Part shown: positions 16,355-23,410 of the stretch, in pieces
Position numbering within the stretch: the stretch's first letter is position 1
Layout: every line of letters starts with the position of its first letter
Program-made: the position numbers and the translations under genes
DNA from: CAYMRL01 sp964398985
GTDB taxonomy: Bacteria > Deinococcota > Deinococci > Deinococcales > Trueperaceae
Direction: 5' to 3'
Assembly: GCA_964398985.1 (NCBI GenBank)
Contig: CAYNOS010000032.1
Span: forward strand, 1-27,420
Length of the DNA: 27,420 bases
The notes under the pieces: generated by a model
Seen by the model: only the letters and a program-made list of their open reading frames with translations
Told to the model about the DNA's origin: nothing
The model's database searches: none

Positions 16355-17313
16355 TCTTCTCCCTTCACAAGCCGGGCGATGTCGCTGATCTCCGGGTCGT
16401 CCACATGCGCGTCCTCCGCTGTCGTCCCCCCGAGCCCGAGTCGGTCGCGGTACTTGCGGATCTTGCGCAGGAGGATCTCGTTGTATGTCCTGTACGCTCT
16501 TCTGAAGCGCTCAGGGTCGCTGGCGAATAGCTCAATGAACAACAGGTCGACGACCCAAAGCTGGGCGATGCGGCCACCGAGGCTTCCGTCGGGCACTAGG
16601 TGTGACGAGACCGAAGTCGGTAGGACGATGTCGGCGTGTTCCACGATCGTCGAATCAGGGAAGTTGGTGAGGGCGAGTGTCGTCGCCCCGCGGTCCTTGG
16701 CGATGGTCATACTTTCGATCACGCTGCTCGTCTCGCCGGAGTAGGAGACGGCGAAGGCGACGTCCCCCGGCGCGAGGCCACCTGACGAGATCGCCTGCAT
16801 GTAGTCATTCGCGTAGGTGGACGCGTAGATGCCTATGCGCTTGAGTTTCTCCACGAGGTCAGACGCGACGAGAAACGAGCTGCCGGCCGCGTAGACGTCG
16901 ACACGATTCGCGCCACCTAGCACCTCGGCCGCGCGCTTCACGACTTCGTGGTCCAGGCCGGCGAAGGTCTCTTGGAGCCCCTTGACCGTGTTCTCCAGTA
17001 GGTAGTGGGCGTGTCCGCTTGGCTCGCGGAGTTCGTCCATCTCGATCCGGGTCACGAGTGTCCCGACCTCTTGGGCAAGGGCGATCTTCATCTCCTTGAG
17101 GCCCTCGAAGCCGATGTCCTTCGCAAGTCTCACCACAGTGCTCGTGCTCGTTCCACAGCGGGCGGCTATCTCCTGCACGGACGACCCCAACGCCTCGACG
17201 GGGTGTTGCATGAAGTACTCGGCCACCCGTTGCTGGGTTGGCGATAGTCGATGGAAGTAATGCCTGAGGCGCTGCAGACTGTGTCGCGAAGCGCGCCGCT
17301 CACCGGTTGGCAT
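16351..17313 (-). CDS. MurR/RpiR family transcriptional regulator
   Basis: A 320-residue one-component regulator. Residues about 11-88 form the RpiR-type HTH domain (SPTQQRVAEYFMQHP, then SVQEIAARCGTSTSTVVRLAKDIGFEGLKEMK). Residues about 112-260 form a SIS sugar-phosphate-binding domain, with YAAGSS and VSYSGETSSVI as the phosphate-sugar loops. The C-terminal tail (about 270-320) is Arg/Asp-rich and slightly longer than usual. Such proteins respond to a phosphorylated sugar, here plausibly the kinase product of its own cluster. The frame stays open upstream to 18183; the ATG at 17313 is chosen because a good promoter ends 12 bases before it and the HTH follows directly. It heads the leftward cluster and is divergent from the ComB-like operon. 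Confidence 0.9.
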   Translation of the reverse strand: MPTGERRASRHSLQRLRHYFHRLSPTQQRVAEYFMQHPVEALGSSVQEIAARCGTSTSTVVRLAKDIGFEGLKEMKIALAQEVGTLVTRIEMDELREPSGHAHYLLENTVKGLQETFAGLDHEVVKRAAEVLGGANRVDVYAAGSSFLVASDLVEKLKRIGIYASTYANDYMQAISSGGLAPGDVAFAVSYSGETSSVIESMTIAKDRGATTLALTNFPDSTIVEHADIVLPTSVSSHLVPDGSLGGRIAQLWVVDLLFIELFASDPERFRRAYRTYNEILLRKIRKYRDRLGLGGTTAEDAHVDDPEISDIARLVKGEE

Positions 17314-17325
17314 GGCTCGAAACTG

Positions 17326-17354
17326 AGAGTACACCTGCACCAGGAGACCGTCAA
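17326..17354 (-). promoter_or_regulatory. sigma70-type promoter of the RpiR-headed cluster
   Basis: On the minus strand, TTGACG (17354-17349) and TACTCT (17331-17326) are separated by 17 bases. The -10 ends 12 bases before the ATG at 17313, so the leader would be only about five bases. Confidence 0.65.
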
Positions 17355-17357
17355 GAA

Positions 17358-17380
17358 TTTGTTTGAAGGCACGGAACAAA
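17358..17380. promoter_or_regulatory. candidate operator in the divergent region
   Basis: TTTGTT (17358-17363) and AACAAA (17375-17380) form an inverted repeat with an 11-base spacer, just upstream of the leftward -35 and within reach of any rightward promoter. It is AT-rich against a GC-rich background. As the only clear dyad between the divergent genes, it is a reasonable site for the RpiR-family regulator, but this is inference. Confidence 0.4.
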
Positions 17381-17419
17381 GTTTCTCCGGGCGCCCGATT
17401 CGTGGTAGAACGAGCGTCT

Positions 17420-18187
17420 ATGCAACTAGACCTGGCCTTCGCCCCGCCGTGGGAGGCGGAAGATGTGGCTGTCGTTGTCGACGTCCTGAGGATGACGACC
17501 ACTGCGGCGGCGCTCTTCTCCCGCGGCCTCGACGAGCTTGCCGTCTTCGCCGAAGTGGACGCCGCCAGGGAACACGCTCGGCGCTTCGGGTCGCTTCTGC
17601 TCGGTGAGCGCGGCGGTGTTGCGCTCCCCGGCTTCGACGGCGGCAACTCCCCGCTCGAGCTGGAGGCGAACAAGGTGAGCGGGCGCCAGGCGATCCTGTG
17701 CACCAGCAACGGCTCCAGGGCTGTGGAGGCGGCAGCGGGCGCGCGTGAGCTCCTGTTGGGCTCGATCGTGAATGCCGCGGCCGTCGCAAGGCAGGCCGTC
17801 CAGCTGGCGAACGGGTCGATAACCCTGATATGCGCCGGTACGGACGGGCTCCCGTCGCTCGATGACGCGTTGGGAGCGGGCTGCATAGCGCGCGAGGTGA
17901 TGCGCCTGGTCCCAGGAGCCGCGGCGAGCGATGCAGTCATCATGGCCGCCGAGTTGGCCGCTTCGCCCAAGGGTCTAGCGGTCATGCTGGCGATGAGCCA
18001 CCACGCCGAAACCCTCGGGGCCCTGGGGTTCAGTGCCGATGTCGAGTTCGCGGGACTCCGTGACACGCTGTCAGTTGTCCCACGCCGGAGCGCCAGCGAA
18101 CCCACGAGGTTTCGTGTCGACGCGGCGGCCGGAGCACAGGACGCTGACGTGACAAACCTCCAGGCGACGGCGAACCGCGGCAACTGA
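17420..18187 (+). CDS. ComB-like protein (2-phosphosulfolactate phosphatase family)
   Basis: A 255-residue cytoplasmic protein with all the recognisable blocks of the ComB family: DVLRMTTT at 21-28, GERGG at 62-66, GFDGGNSP at 71-78, TSNGSRA at 95-101 and CAGTDG at 138-143. Archaeal ComB removes phosphate from 2-phosphosulfolactate in coenzyme M synthesis. Bacterial relatives are common where no coenzyme M is made and their substrates are mostly unknown. The start at 17420 is preferred over an earlier in-frame ATG at 17363 because the family N-terminus (MQLDL) begins there. It is the first gene of a rightward operon, five bases before the first permease, and diverges from the RpiR regulator. 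A Mg-dependent acid phosphatase activity on a phosphorylated hydroxy-acid is expected, on family grounds. Confidence 0.85.
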   Translation: MQLDLAFAPPWEAEDVAVVVDVLRMTTTAAALFSRGLDELAVFAEVDAAREHARRFGSLLLGERGGVALPGFDGGNSPLELEANKVSGRQAILCTSNGSRAVEAAAGARELLLGSIVNAAAVARQAVQLANGSITLICAGTDGLPSLDDALGAGCIAREVMRLVPGAAASDAVIMAAELAASPKGLAVMLAMSHHAETLGALGFSADVEFAGLRDTLSVVPRRSASEPTRFRVDAAAGAQDADVTNLQATANRGN

Positions 18188-18192
18188 GCGCT

Positions 18193-19110
18193 ATGCGAGA
18201 GTTCGTCCTCCGCCGGCTTGCTCGCGGGCTGTTCACGGTTTGGTTCGTGCTGACGCTGGTGTTCGTAGCTTCGCGCGTGGCCGGAGACCCAACGCAGCTC
18301 CTCCTACCAGATAACGCCACGCCCGAGCAGCTGGCTGAGATGCGCATGCGCCTGGGACTCGACCAGCCGCTGACGACTCAGTACCTCGTCTACCTCGGCG
18401 GCGTCGTGAGGGGCGACTTCGGCGAGAGCTTCAGGGAGAGGAGGCCGGTCGTCGAGTCCATCCTCGAAAGGATGCCTGCGACCATCAAGCTGGCCACCCT
18501 GTCGTTCCTGCTGGCATTGGTGCTGGGAGTCTCGGCCGGAGTCCTGGCAGCACTCAACCAGAACGGGCCTCTCGACCGGCTGATCATGTCGCTGACGTTC
18601 GTAGGGCAGGCTTTGCCGAACTTCGTGCTCGGCATCGGTCTGATCCTGGTGTTCAGCCTGTTCCTGCAGTGGCTGCCGAGTGGGGGACACGGCGATTGGC
18701 GCAGCTTCGTCATGCCCGTAGTCACGCTCGGCACCAGCTCAGCCGCCGGCATCGCGCGCCTCACCAGGAGTGGGATGCTCGACGTTCAGAGGCAGGACTT
18801 CGTCCGCACCGCCAGGTCCAAGGGGTTGCGCGAGCCGACGATCGTGCTGAAGCACGTACTTCGCAACGCCTCCTTGGCCGTCCTCACGATCGTTGGGCTG
18901 CAGGCGGGAGTTCTGATCGCCGGTTCGGTGATCGTCGAGACGGTGTTCGCTTGGCCGGGCGTCGGCCGCTTGATCGTGACCTCCGTCATGTTTCGTGATT
19001 TCCCGGTGCTGCAGTTCGCGATCATTCTCGTGTCCGCCAGCGTCGTCGTTGCGAACGGCCTCGTCGACGTCTTCTATTCCGTGCTGGACCCGCGGGTCAG
19101 GACAGCGTGA
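18193..19110 (+). CDS. Opp/Dpp-type ABC transporter permease (DppB-like)
   Basis: A 305-residue permease with the OppB/DppB layout: one N-terminal membrane segment (about 9-29), an extracytoplasmic region containing LGLDQPLTTQYLVYLGGVVRGDFGES (family signature), then five more membrane segments. The EAA-type coupling loop DFVRTARSKGLREPTIVLKHVLRNA is near 201-225, and the ending VDVFYSVLDPRVR is typical. It forms the channel with the next gene, which it overlaps by four bases (GTGA). Family substrates include peptides, nickel, oligosaccharides and glutathione. The flanking amidase suggests an amide or peptide-like compound. Confidence 0.93.
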   Translation: MREFVLRRLARGLFTVWFVLTLVFVASRVAGDPTQLLLPDNATPEQLAEMRMRLGLDQPLTTQYLVYLGGVVRGDFGESFRERRPVVESILERMPATIKLATLSFLLALVLGVSAGVLAALNQNGPLDRLIMSLTFVGQALPNFVLGIGLILVFSLFLQWLPSGGHGDWRSFVMPVVTLGTSSAAGIARLTRSGMLDVQRQDFVRTARSKGLREPTIVLKHVLRNASLAVLTIVGLQAGVLIAGSVIVETVFAWPGVGRLIVTSVMFRDFPVLQFAIILVSASVVVANGLVDVFYSVLDPRVRTA

Positions 19111-19991
19111 GCGCCAGAGTCGTGGCCGGCACCAACGGCGAGCGGGCGAGCCGCAGGAGACCTCGCAAGAGGATCCCTCTGCTGATCGTCGTGAGTTGGG
19201 GGGTCCTGGCTAGCCTCGTGTTGGTAGCGGTCTTCGCTCCAGTGCTGGCGCCCCACGACATCCGCGAGCAGAGCCTGCTACTGAGGTTGAAGCCCCCGAC
19301 CGTGATGGGTGGCATCGACGGTCACGTACTGGGCACCGATCAGTTGGGTCGCGACGTTCTGTCGCGGCTCCTCTACGCGGTGAGGACCACTCTCGCCGTC
19401 GCGGCCATCGGCACGGTGATCGGCCTGATGCTGGGGACCACGCTCGGCCTTCTGTCAGGACTCCTCGGGGGCTGGTTCGACAACCTCATCATGTTCTTGG
19501 TGGACGTTCAGGCTTCTCTCCCGTTCGTCCTTGTCGCTCTGACAGTCATCGCCCTCTTCGACACGTCGCTGCTGGTGCTGGTCCTCGTCGTCGGGATAGC
19601 CGGCTGGGAGATATACGCTCGCGTCGTTCGTGGTCAGGTGTTGGCGGTGCGAGACCTGCCTTTCATCGAAGCGTCACGCGCCCTCGGGGCCAACCTCGGA
19701 CGCATCGGCTGGCGCCACGTTCTCCCGAACGTCTCTTCACCGATCATCGTGATGGCGACAGTGAACTTCTCGTACGTAGTGCTGCTCGAGTCGGCACTCT
19801 CGTTCCTTGGCCTCGGCGTGCAGCCACCGAACACCTCCCTGGGAGCGATGCTCGGTGCGGGCAGGGACTACATACTGACCAACTGGACCCTCCCAGCGTT
19901 GCCGGGGGCTGTGATCGTGCTGATAACCATGAGCATCTCCCTCATCGGCGACTGGGTGCGCGACGTTCTGGACCCGCGACAGGTGAACTGA
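19107..19991 (+). CDS. Opp/Dpp-type ABC transporter permease (DppC-like)
   Basis: A 294-residue permease matching OppC/DppC: an Arg-rich cytoplasmic start, a membrane segment at about 25-48, the PHDIREQSLLLRLKPPTVMGGIDGHVLGTDQLGRDVLSRLLYAVRTTL region that contains the signature LGTDxLGRDxxSR, and five further membrane helices. The coupling loop ASRALGANLGRIGWRHVLPN and the LSFLGLGVQPPNTSLGAMLG stretch are diagnostic. GTG at 19107 overlaps the DppB-like stop; the amidase follows after two bases. The expected ATPase genes (DppD/DppF) do not follow, which is unusual. Confidence 0.93.
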   Translation: MSARVVAGTNGERASRRRPRKRIPLLIVVSWGVLASLVLVAVFAPVLAPHDIREQSLLLRLKPPTVMGGIDGHVLGTDQLGRDVLSRLLYAVRTTLAVAAIGTVIGLMLGTTLGLLSGLLGGWFDNLIMFLVDVQASLPFVLVALTVIALFDTSLLVLVLVVGIAGWEIYARVVRGQVLAVRDLPFIEASRALGANLGRIGWRHVLPNVSSPIIVMATVNFSYVVLLESALSFLGLGVQPPNTSLGAMLGAGRDYILTNWTLPALPGAVIVLITMSISLIGDWVRDVLDPRQVN

Positions 19992-19993
19992 GC

Positions 19994-21604
19994 GTGGCCG
20001 GGAGAGCCGACGACCTGTGCTTCATGGGGTTCAAAGAGCTCGCCGAGCAGCTGGAGACCGGCCGCACGTCAGCTCTCGAGGTCGCGGAGGCGCACCTGGA
20101 ACGCATCGCGAGCCTCGATCATGTGCTCAACGGCTTCATCACCGTGACCCATGACGGCGCGCTCGAGCGCGCACGTGCAGTTGACCGCGAGCTACTTCTC
20201 CGCCGCCCCCGCCGGAGCGGGCTTCTCGGCGCCCCGGTTGCCCACAAAGACAATGTCGCGACTGCGGGCGTGACGACTACGGCGGCGTGCCGGGCGCTGG
20301 CGGAGAACGTGCCAGCAGAAGACGCCTCGATCGTCACCTCCCTGCGTGAGGCAGGGACTGTCGACCTCGGCAAGACCAACCTGCACGAACTCGCCTGCGG
20401 AGCGATGGAGAGCTACGGGGTCACGCGCAACGCCTGGGATCTGTCGCGAGCGGCGGGAGGTTCGAGTTCTGGCTCAGCCACGGTGGTAGCGGCCGGCATG
20501 GCCGTGGCGGCCACGGGAACCGAGACCGGCGGTTCCATCCGGGTGCCGGCATCGTTCTCGGGCGTGGTCGGTTTCAAACCCACGTACGGCCTCGTCGACG
20601 CGCGTGGCATCTTGCCCATCAGCCGGACTCTGGATTCGCCTGCCTGGCTCACTCGGTCGGCGTTCGACGCCGCGCAACTCCTGCATGTCCTCAGTGAGCC
20701 ACCAGGATCGGAGCCCTTGATCGGGCCGGCGGTGCTGGCCGGCAAGACGATCGGGCTTGCGACCGACTCCCTCGAGCGAACGGTGGAAGAGGGCGGAGTG
20801 GAGAGGGAGGTGGGTGCGGCGATCCGAGCGGCCGCCAGCGTGCTCGAAGGCTTGGGTGCGCAGATCGTGGAGGTCGCGTTGCCGGATCGCCACGAGGTGG
20901 CGGCCGCGCATCACGCAACGTGGCTGTACGAGGCGGTCAGGTGCCTGCACCGCTTCCTGTTCGAGGAGACCGAGCGTGTCGGCTTGGTCGTCAGGAACCG
21001 GCTGCGACCTGGTGCGCTGTTGAGCGATGCGGACTACGCGATCGCGGGGCGTTTGCGTGCCCGTGTGGTCGACCGCTTGGCGCGCACGTTCGAGAAAGCG
21101 GACGCCGTGCTGTGTCCTGCGACCCCATTCCCGGCCTACCGCCTGGACGACTTCGTCAGGGCACGCAGCGACGTCTCGCGCTTCAACAGGTTGACGAACC
21201 TGTCGGGCAACCCGTCGGTGGCGCTTCCCAGCGGGTTCGACCGCGAGGGGCTTCCCCTCGGCATGCAGCTGATCGGTCGCCACGGTGAGGACCGTCAACT
21301 CCTTGGCATCGCGATGGCGTACCAGTCGGTGACGGCTTGGCACGAGCGAAGACCAGATGCCGCCGAACGTCACGTGCTCGCCGAGGCCGCCGGCGAGGCC
21401 CCGGCGTTGCCCACCGGGCGCTGGCCGGCCGCTACCGCCGGCTTGCCACCACTGGAGCCGCACATGCTGCCGACCCTCGACGCCCTCAAGAAGCGGTCTT
21501 TGGCTGCCGGCCTGGGCCTCGACGACAGCGAGTTGGAGAGCGCCACACGCCAGCTATACCCGACACTCACTGTGCTTGCCGCCAGCGCCGCCGGCGGCCA
21601 ATGA
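19994..21604 (+). CDS. amidase signature family hydrolase
   Basis: A 536-residue enzyme with the complete amidase triad: Lys85 (PVAHKDN), cis-Ser157 (GGSSSGSA) and nucleophile Ser181 in GTETGGSIRVP. The 24-residue spacing between the two serines is as in fatty-acid amide hydrolase and GatA. It hydrolyses a C-N amide bond in the cytoplasm. It is not part of a gatCAB set and has a C-terminal extension of about 80 residues after the family ending (GLPLGMQLIGRHGEDRQLL), rich in Ala/Glu/Leu, so a catabolic amidase is more likely than a Glu-tRNA amidotransferase. GTG at 19994, two bases after the DppC-like stop; an in-frame ATG 30 bases on is an alternative. Placed with a peptide-type permease pair, it probably acts on the imported compound. 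Confidence 0.9.
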   Translation: MAGRADDLCFMGFKELAEQLETGRTSALEVAEAHLERIASLDHVLNGFITVTHDGALERARAVDRELLLRRPRRSGLLGAPVAHKDNVATAGVTTTAACRALAENVPAEDASIVTSLREAGTVDLGKTNLHELACGAMESYGVTRNAWDLSRAAGGSSSGSATVVAAGMAVAATGTETGGSIRVPASFSGVVGFKPTYGLVDARGILPISRTLDSPAWLTRSAFDAAQLLHVLSEPPGSEPLIGPAVLAGKTIGLATDSLERTVEEGGVEREVGAAIRAAASVLEGLGAQIVEVALPDRHEVAAAHHATWLYEAVRCLHRFLFEETERVGLVVRNRLRPGALLSDADYAIAGRLRARVVDRLARTFEKADAVLCPATPFPAYRLDDFVRARSDVSRFNRLTNLSGNPSVALPSGFDREGLPLGMQLIGRHGEDRQLLGIAMAYQSVTAWHERRPDAAERHVLAEAAGEAPALPTGRWPAATAGLPPLEPHMLPTLDALKKRSLAAGLGLDDSELESATRQLYPTLTVLAASAAGGQ

Positions 21605-21606
21605 GA

Positions 21607-21632
21607 GGCGGCCACCCGTTGGGGTGGCCGCC
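21607..21632. terminator. bidirectional hairpin between convergent genes
   Basis: GGCGGCCACCC (21607-21617), loop GTTG, GGGTGGCCGCC (21622-21632): a perfect 11-bp stem two bases after the amidase stop and 24 bases from the binding-protein stop. It has no T-run on either strand, but its place between convergent genes makes a shared terminator likely. Confidence 0.7.
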
Positions 21633-21656
21633 GGCGCTCCTCGGTGCGGAGTCGTC

Positions 21657-23177
21657 CTATTCGAACGACAAGTTGTACGGTCTCAGGTCGATGAAGAAGT
21701 CGCTGTACGGCGTCCAGTTCACGCCATCCGCAACGCCGTAGAACTCCACGGAGTAGTAGAGGACGGTGCCGGGCGCCTCCTCCTCCCAGATGTCGAGCAT
21801 GCGGAGGTAGTTCGCGCGTCGCTGGGCGCGGTCGGTGATCTGGCTGGCCTCGGCGCCGAGCCGGTTGAACTCCTCCGGCGCAGTCCAGTACTTGCTGGCC
21901 TGGGGTGGGCCGCCTGGATTCCAGTTCGCCCATAGCCCGCCGGCAGGGTCCGCGTAGCGCATGGAGTTCGACCAGGAGTTGACGACCGCGAGCGGATCTT
22001 CAGAGCTGAGCCCGAAGAGCTCCGCGGGACCGGCCACTACACGCACCTCGGCGTTGATGCCTACCGCGCGCCACATCTCGACGATCGCTTCGGCGGCCGG
22101 CATTCCGTTCGTGTACCAGGTCGGGTGGGCGTTGAAGTAGACGGTCCCCCCATCGTAATCAGACGCTGCCACGAGCTCCCTGGCGCGCTCCGGATCGAAC
22201 TCGGCCACTGGCCTGTCGGCGTCGTACATGTCCCCGAAGGCCTTGAACTGGTGGCTCCGCGGGATCTCCGCAGCGCCGCTCCAGAGTGCGTCGGACAGCA
22301 GCTGACGATCGATGGCGAGGTTCATCGCCTGGCGGAGCCGTGGGTCTGAGAGCACGGGGTTGTTGGTGTTGTACCGGAGGATGTGGATGTTGTCCAGGAC
22401 GCCGCGCCGGACCTCGACGCCGTCGAACCGTTCGATGGTGGCCAGCTGGTCCGGCGGGATGGAGGCGGCGATCTCGATCTCGCCATTGATGAGTGCCGTG
22501 ACGCGAGCAGCGGTCTCCGGGATCACCCGGAAGATCACGGTTGCGGCCGCCGGCTGACCACCCCAGTAGTCGTCGTTGGCGGTCAGGGTGAGCTGGTCGG
22601 CGGTCGTGAACGATGCGACCTGATACGGGCCGGTTCCCACCGGCAGCTGGTTGAAGGCTGAGGCCCCGTTCGCGTATGCCTCCGCCGGGACGATCGAAGC
22701 CTCCTGCATCGTCAGCACCTGCTCGAGAACCGGATCGGGAGACTTGGTCGTGATTCGGACCGTGTAGTCCCCGACAGCCTCGACGCCGGCGATGTTCGTG
22801 AACGTGCCCCTGGCCGTCACGAAGTCGGACGCGGGGTCGAGTATTCGCTCGAACGAGAACACGACGTCCTCGGAAGTGAACTGACTGCCGTCGTGGAACG
22901 TTACACCTTGGCGCAGGTTCAGGACCAGAGAGGTATCCGACTCCCATGCCCACGACTCGGCCAGGCCAGGGGTCAGCCCGCCTGCGAGGAAGTCGCGAAA
23001 GATCAGGCGGTCATAGACGGAGTAAAGCGTCCGGAAACCGTTGGCGCCGATGTTGATGTTGACCGCGGGGTCCAGGCCGTCTGGCAGACCGGTCACCCCG
23101 ATACGCAGGTCGGGGCGTGCCTGTGCGCTGACCATGCCGATCACGAGTGCTACGACGAGGGCGATTGCTCTACGCAT
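21657..23177 (-). CDS. Opp/Dpp-type ABC transporter substrate-binding protein (SBP_bac_5)
   Basis: A 506-residue exported binding protein. Residues 1-18 are a signal peptide (MRRAIALVVALVIGMVSAQA) without a lipobox cysteine. The mature protein shows the family 5 hallmarks: GLDPAVNINIG, LTPGLAESWAWESDTSLVLNLRQGVTFHDGSQFTSEDVVFSFERI, a PVGTGPYQV loop, and NLAIDRQLLSDALWSG. It is very likely the ligand-binding partner of the DppB/DppC-like permeases on the opposite strand, which have no other binding protein nearby. AGGAG lies seven bases before the ATG. The closing part (WNPGGPPQASKYWTAPEEFNRLGAEASQITDRAQRRANYLRMLDIWEEEAPG) is typical of dipeptide or oligopeptide binders, but the ligand cannot be fixed from sequence. 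Confidence 0.93.
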   Translation of the reverse strand: MRRAIALVVALVIGMVSAQARPDLRIGVTGLPDGLDPAVNINIGANGFRTLYSVYDRLIFRDFLAGGLTPGLAESWAWESDTSLVLNLRQGVTFHDGSQFTSEDVVFSFERILDPASDFVTARGTFTNIAGVEAVGDYTVRITTKSPDPVLEQVLTMQEASIVPAEAYANGASAFNQLPVGTGPYQVASFTTADQLTLTANDDYWGGQPAAATVIFRVIPETAARVTALINGEIEIAASIPPDQLATIERFDGVEVRRGVLDNIHILRYNTNNPVLSDPRLRQAMNLAIDRQLLSDALWSGAAEIPRSHQFKAFGDMYDADRPVAEFDPERARELVAASDYDGGTVYFNAHPTWYTNGMPAAEAIVEMWRAVGINAEVRVVAGPAELFGLSSEDPLAVVNSWSNSMRYADPAGGLWANWNPGGPPQASKYWTAPEEFNRLGAEASQITDRAQRRANYLRMLDIWEEEAPGTVLYYSVEFYGVADGVNWTPYSDFFIDLRPYNLSFE

Positions 23178-23285
23178 TCAGTGACTCCTGTTCGGTCCGC
23201 GACAAGCTGGCGCAGCGACTCAAGCTGCCGGCGCCCCTACACGAGGCCTTGCCGGTGGACTGGTCCAGATTTGTAACCGGCGAAC

Positions 23286-23291
23286 ATTGTA
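23286..23291 (-). promoter_or_regulatory. candidate -10 element for the binding-protein gene
   Basis: TACAAT on the minus strand, about 110 bases before the start codon, in the locally most AT-rich part of the 233-base divergent region. No good -35 is seen 16-18 bases upstream of it, so the call is tentative. Confidence 0.3.
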
Positions 23292-23410
23292 TCAGGTGAG
23301 CGAAGAAAGTTCTACGCGATGGCTCATCCGCTCGTGAGGACAGCCCGCCGGGTCGACGGTGTCGGCGCCAATCGATACATCTGTGGGAAGTCCGGTGATA
23401 GAACGTTCGC

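Noticed and set aside
17314..18183. Extended N-terminus of nearly 300 residues for the RpiR regulator
   Set aside because: It is antisense to the ComB-like gene, would span the promoter, and lacks any domain; the HTH begins right after the ATG at 17313.
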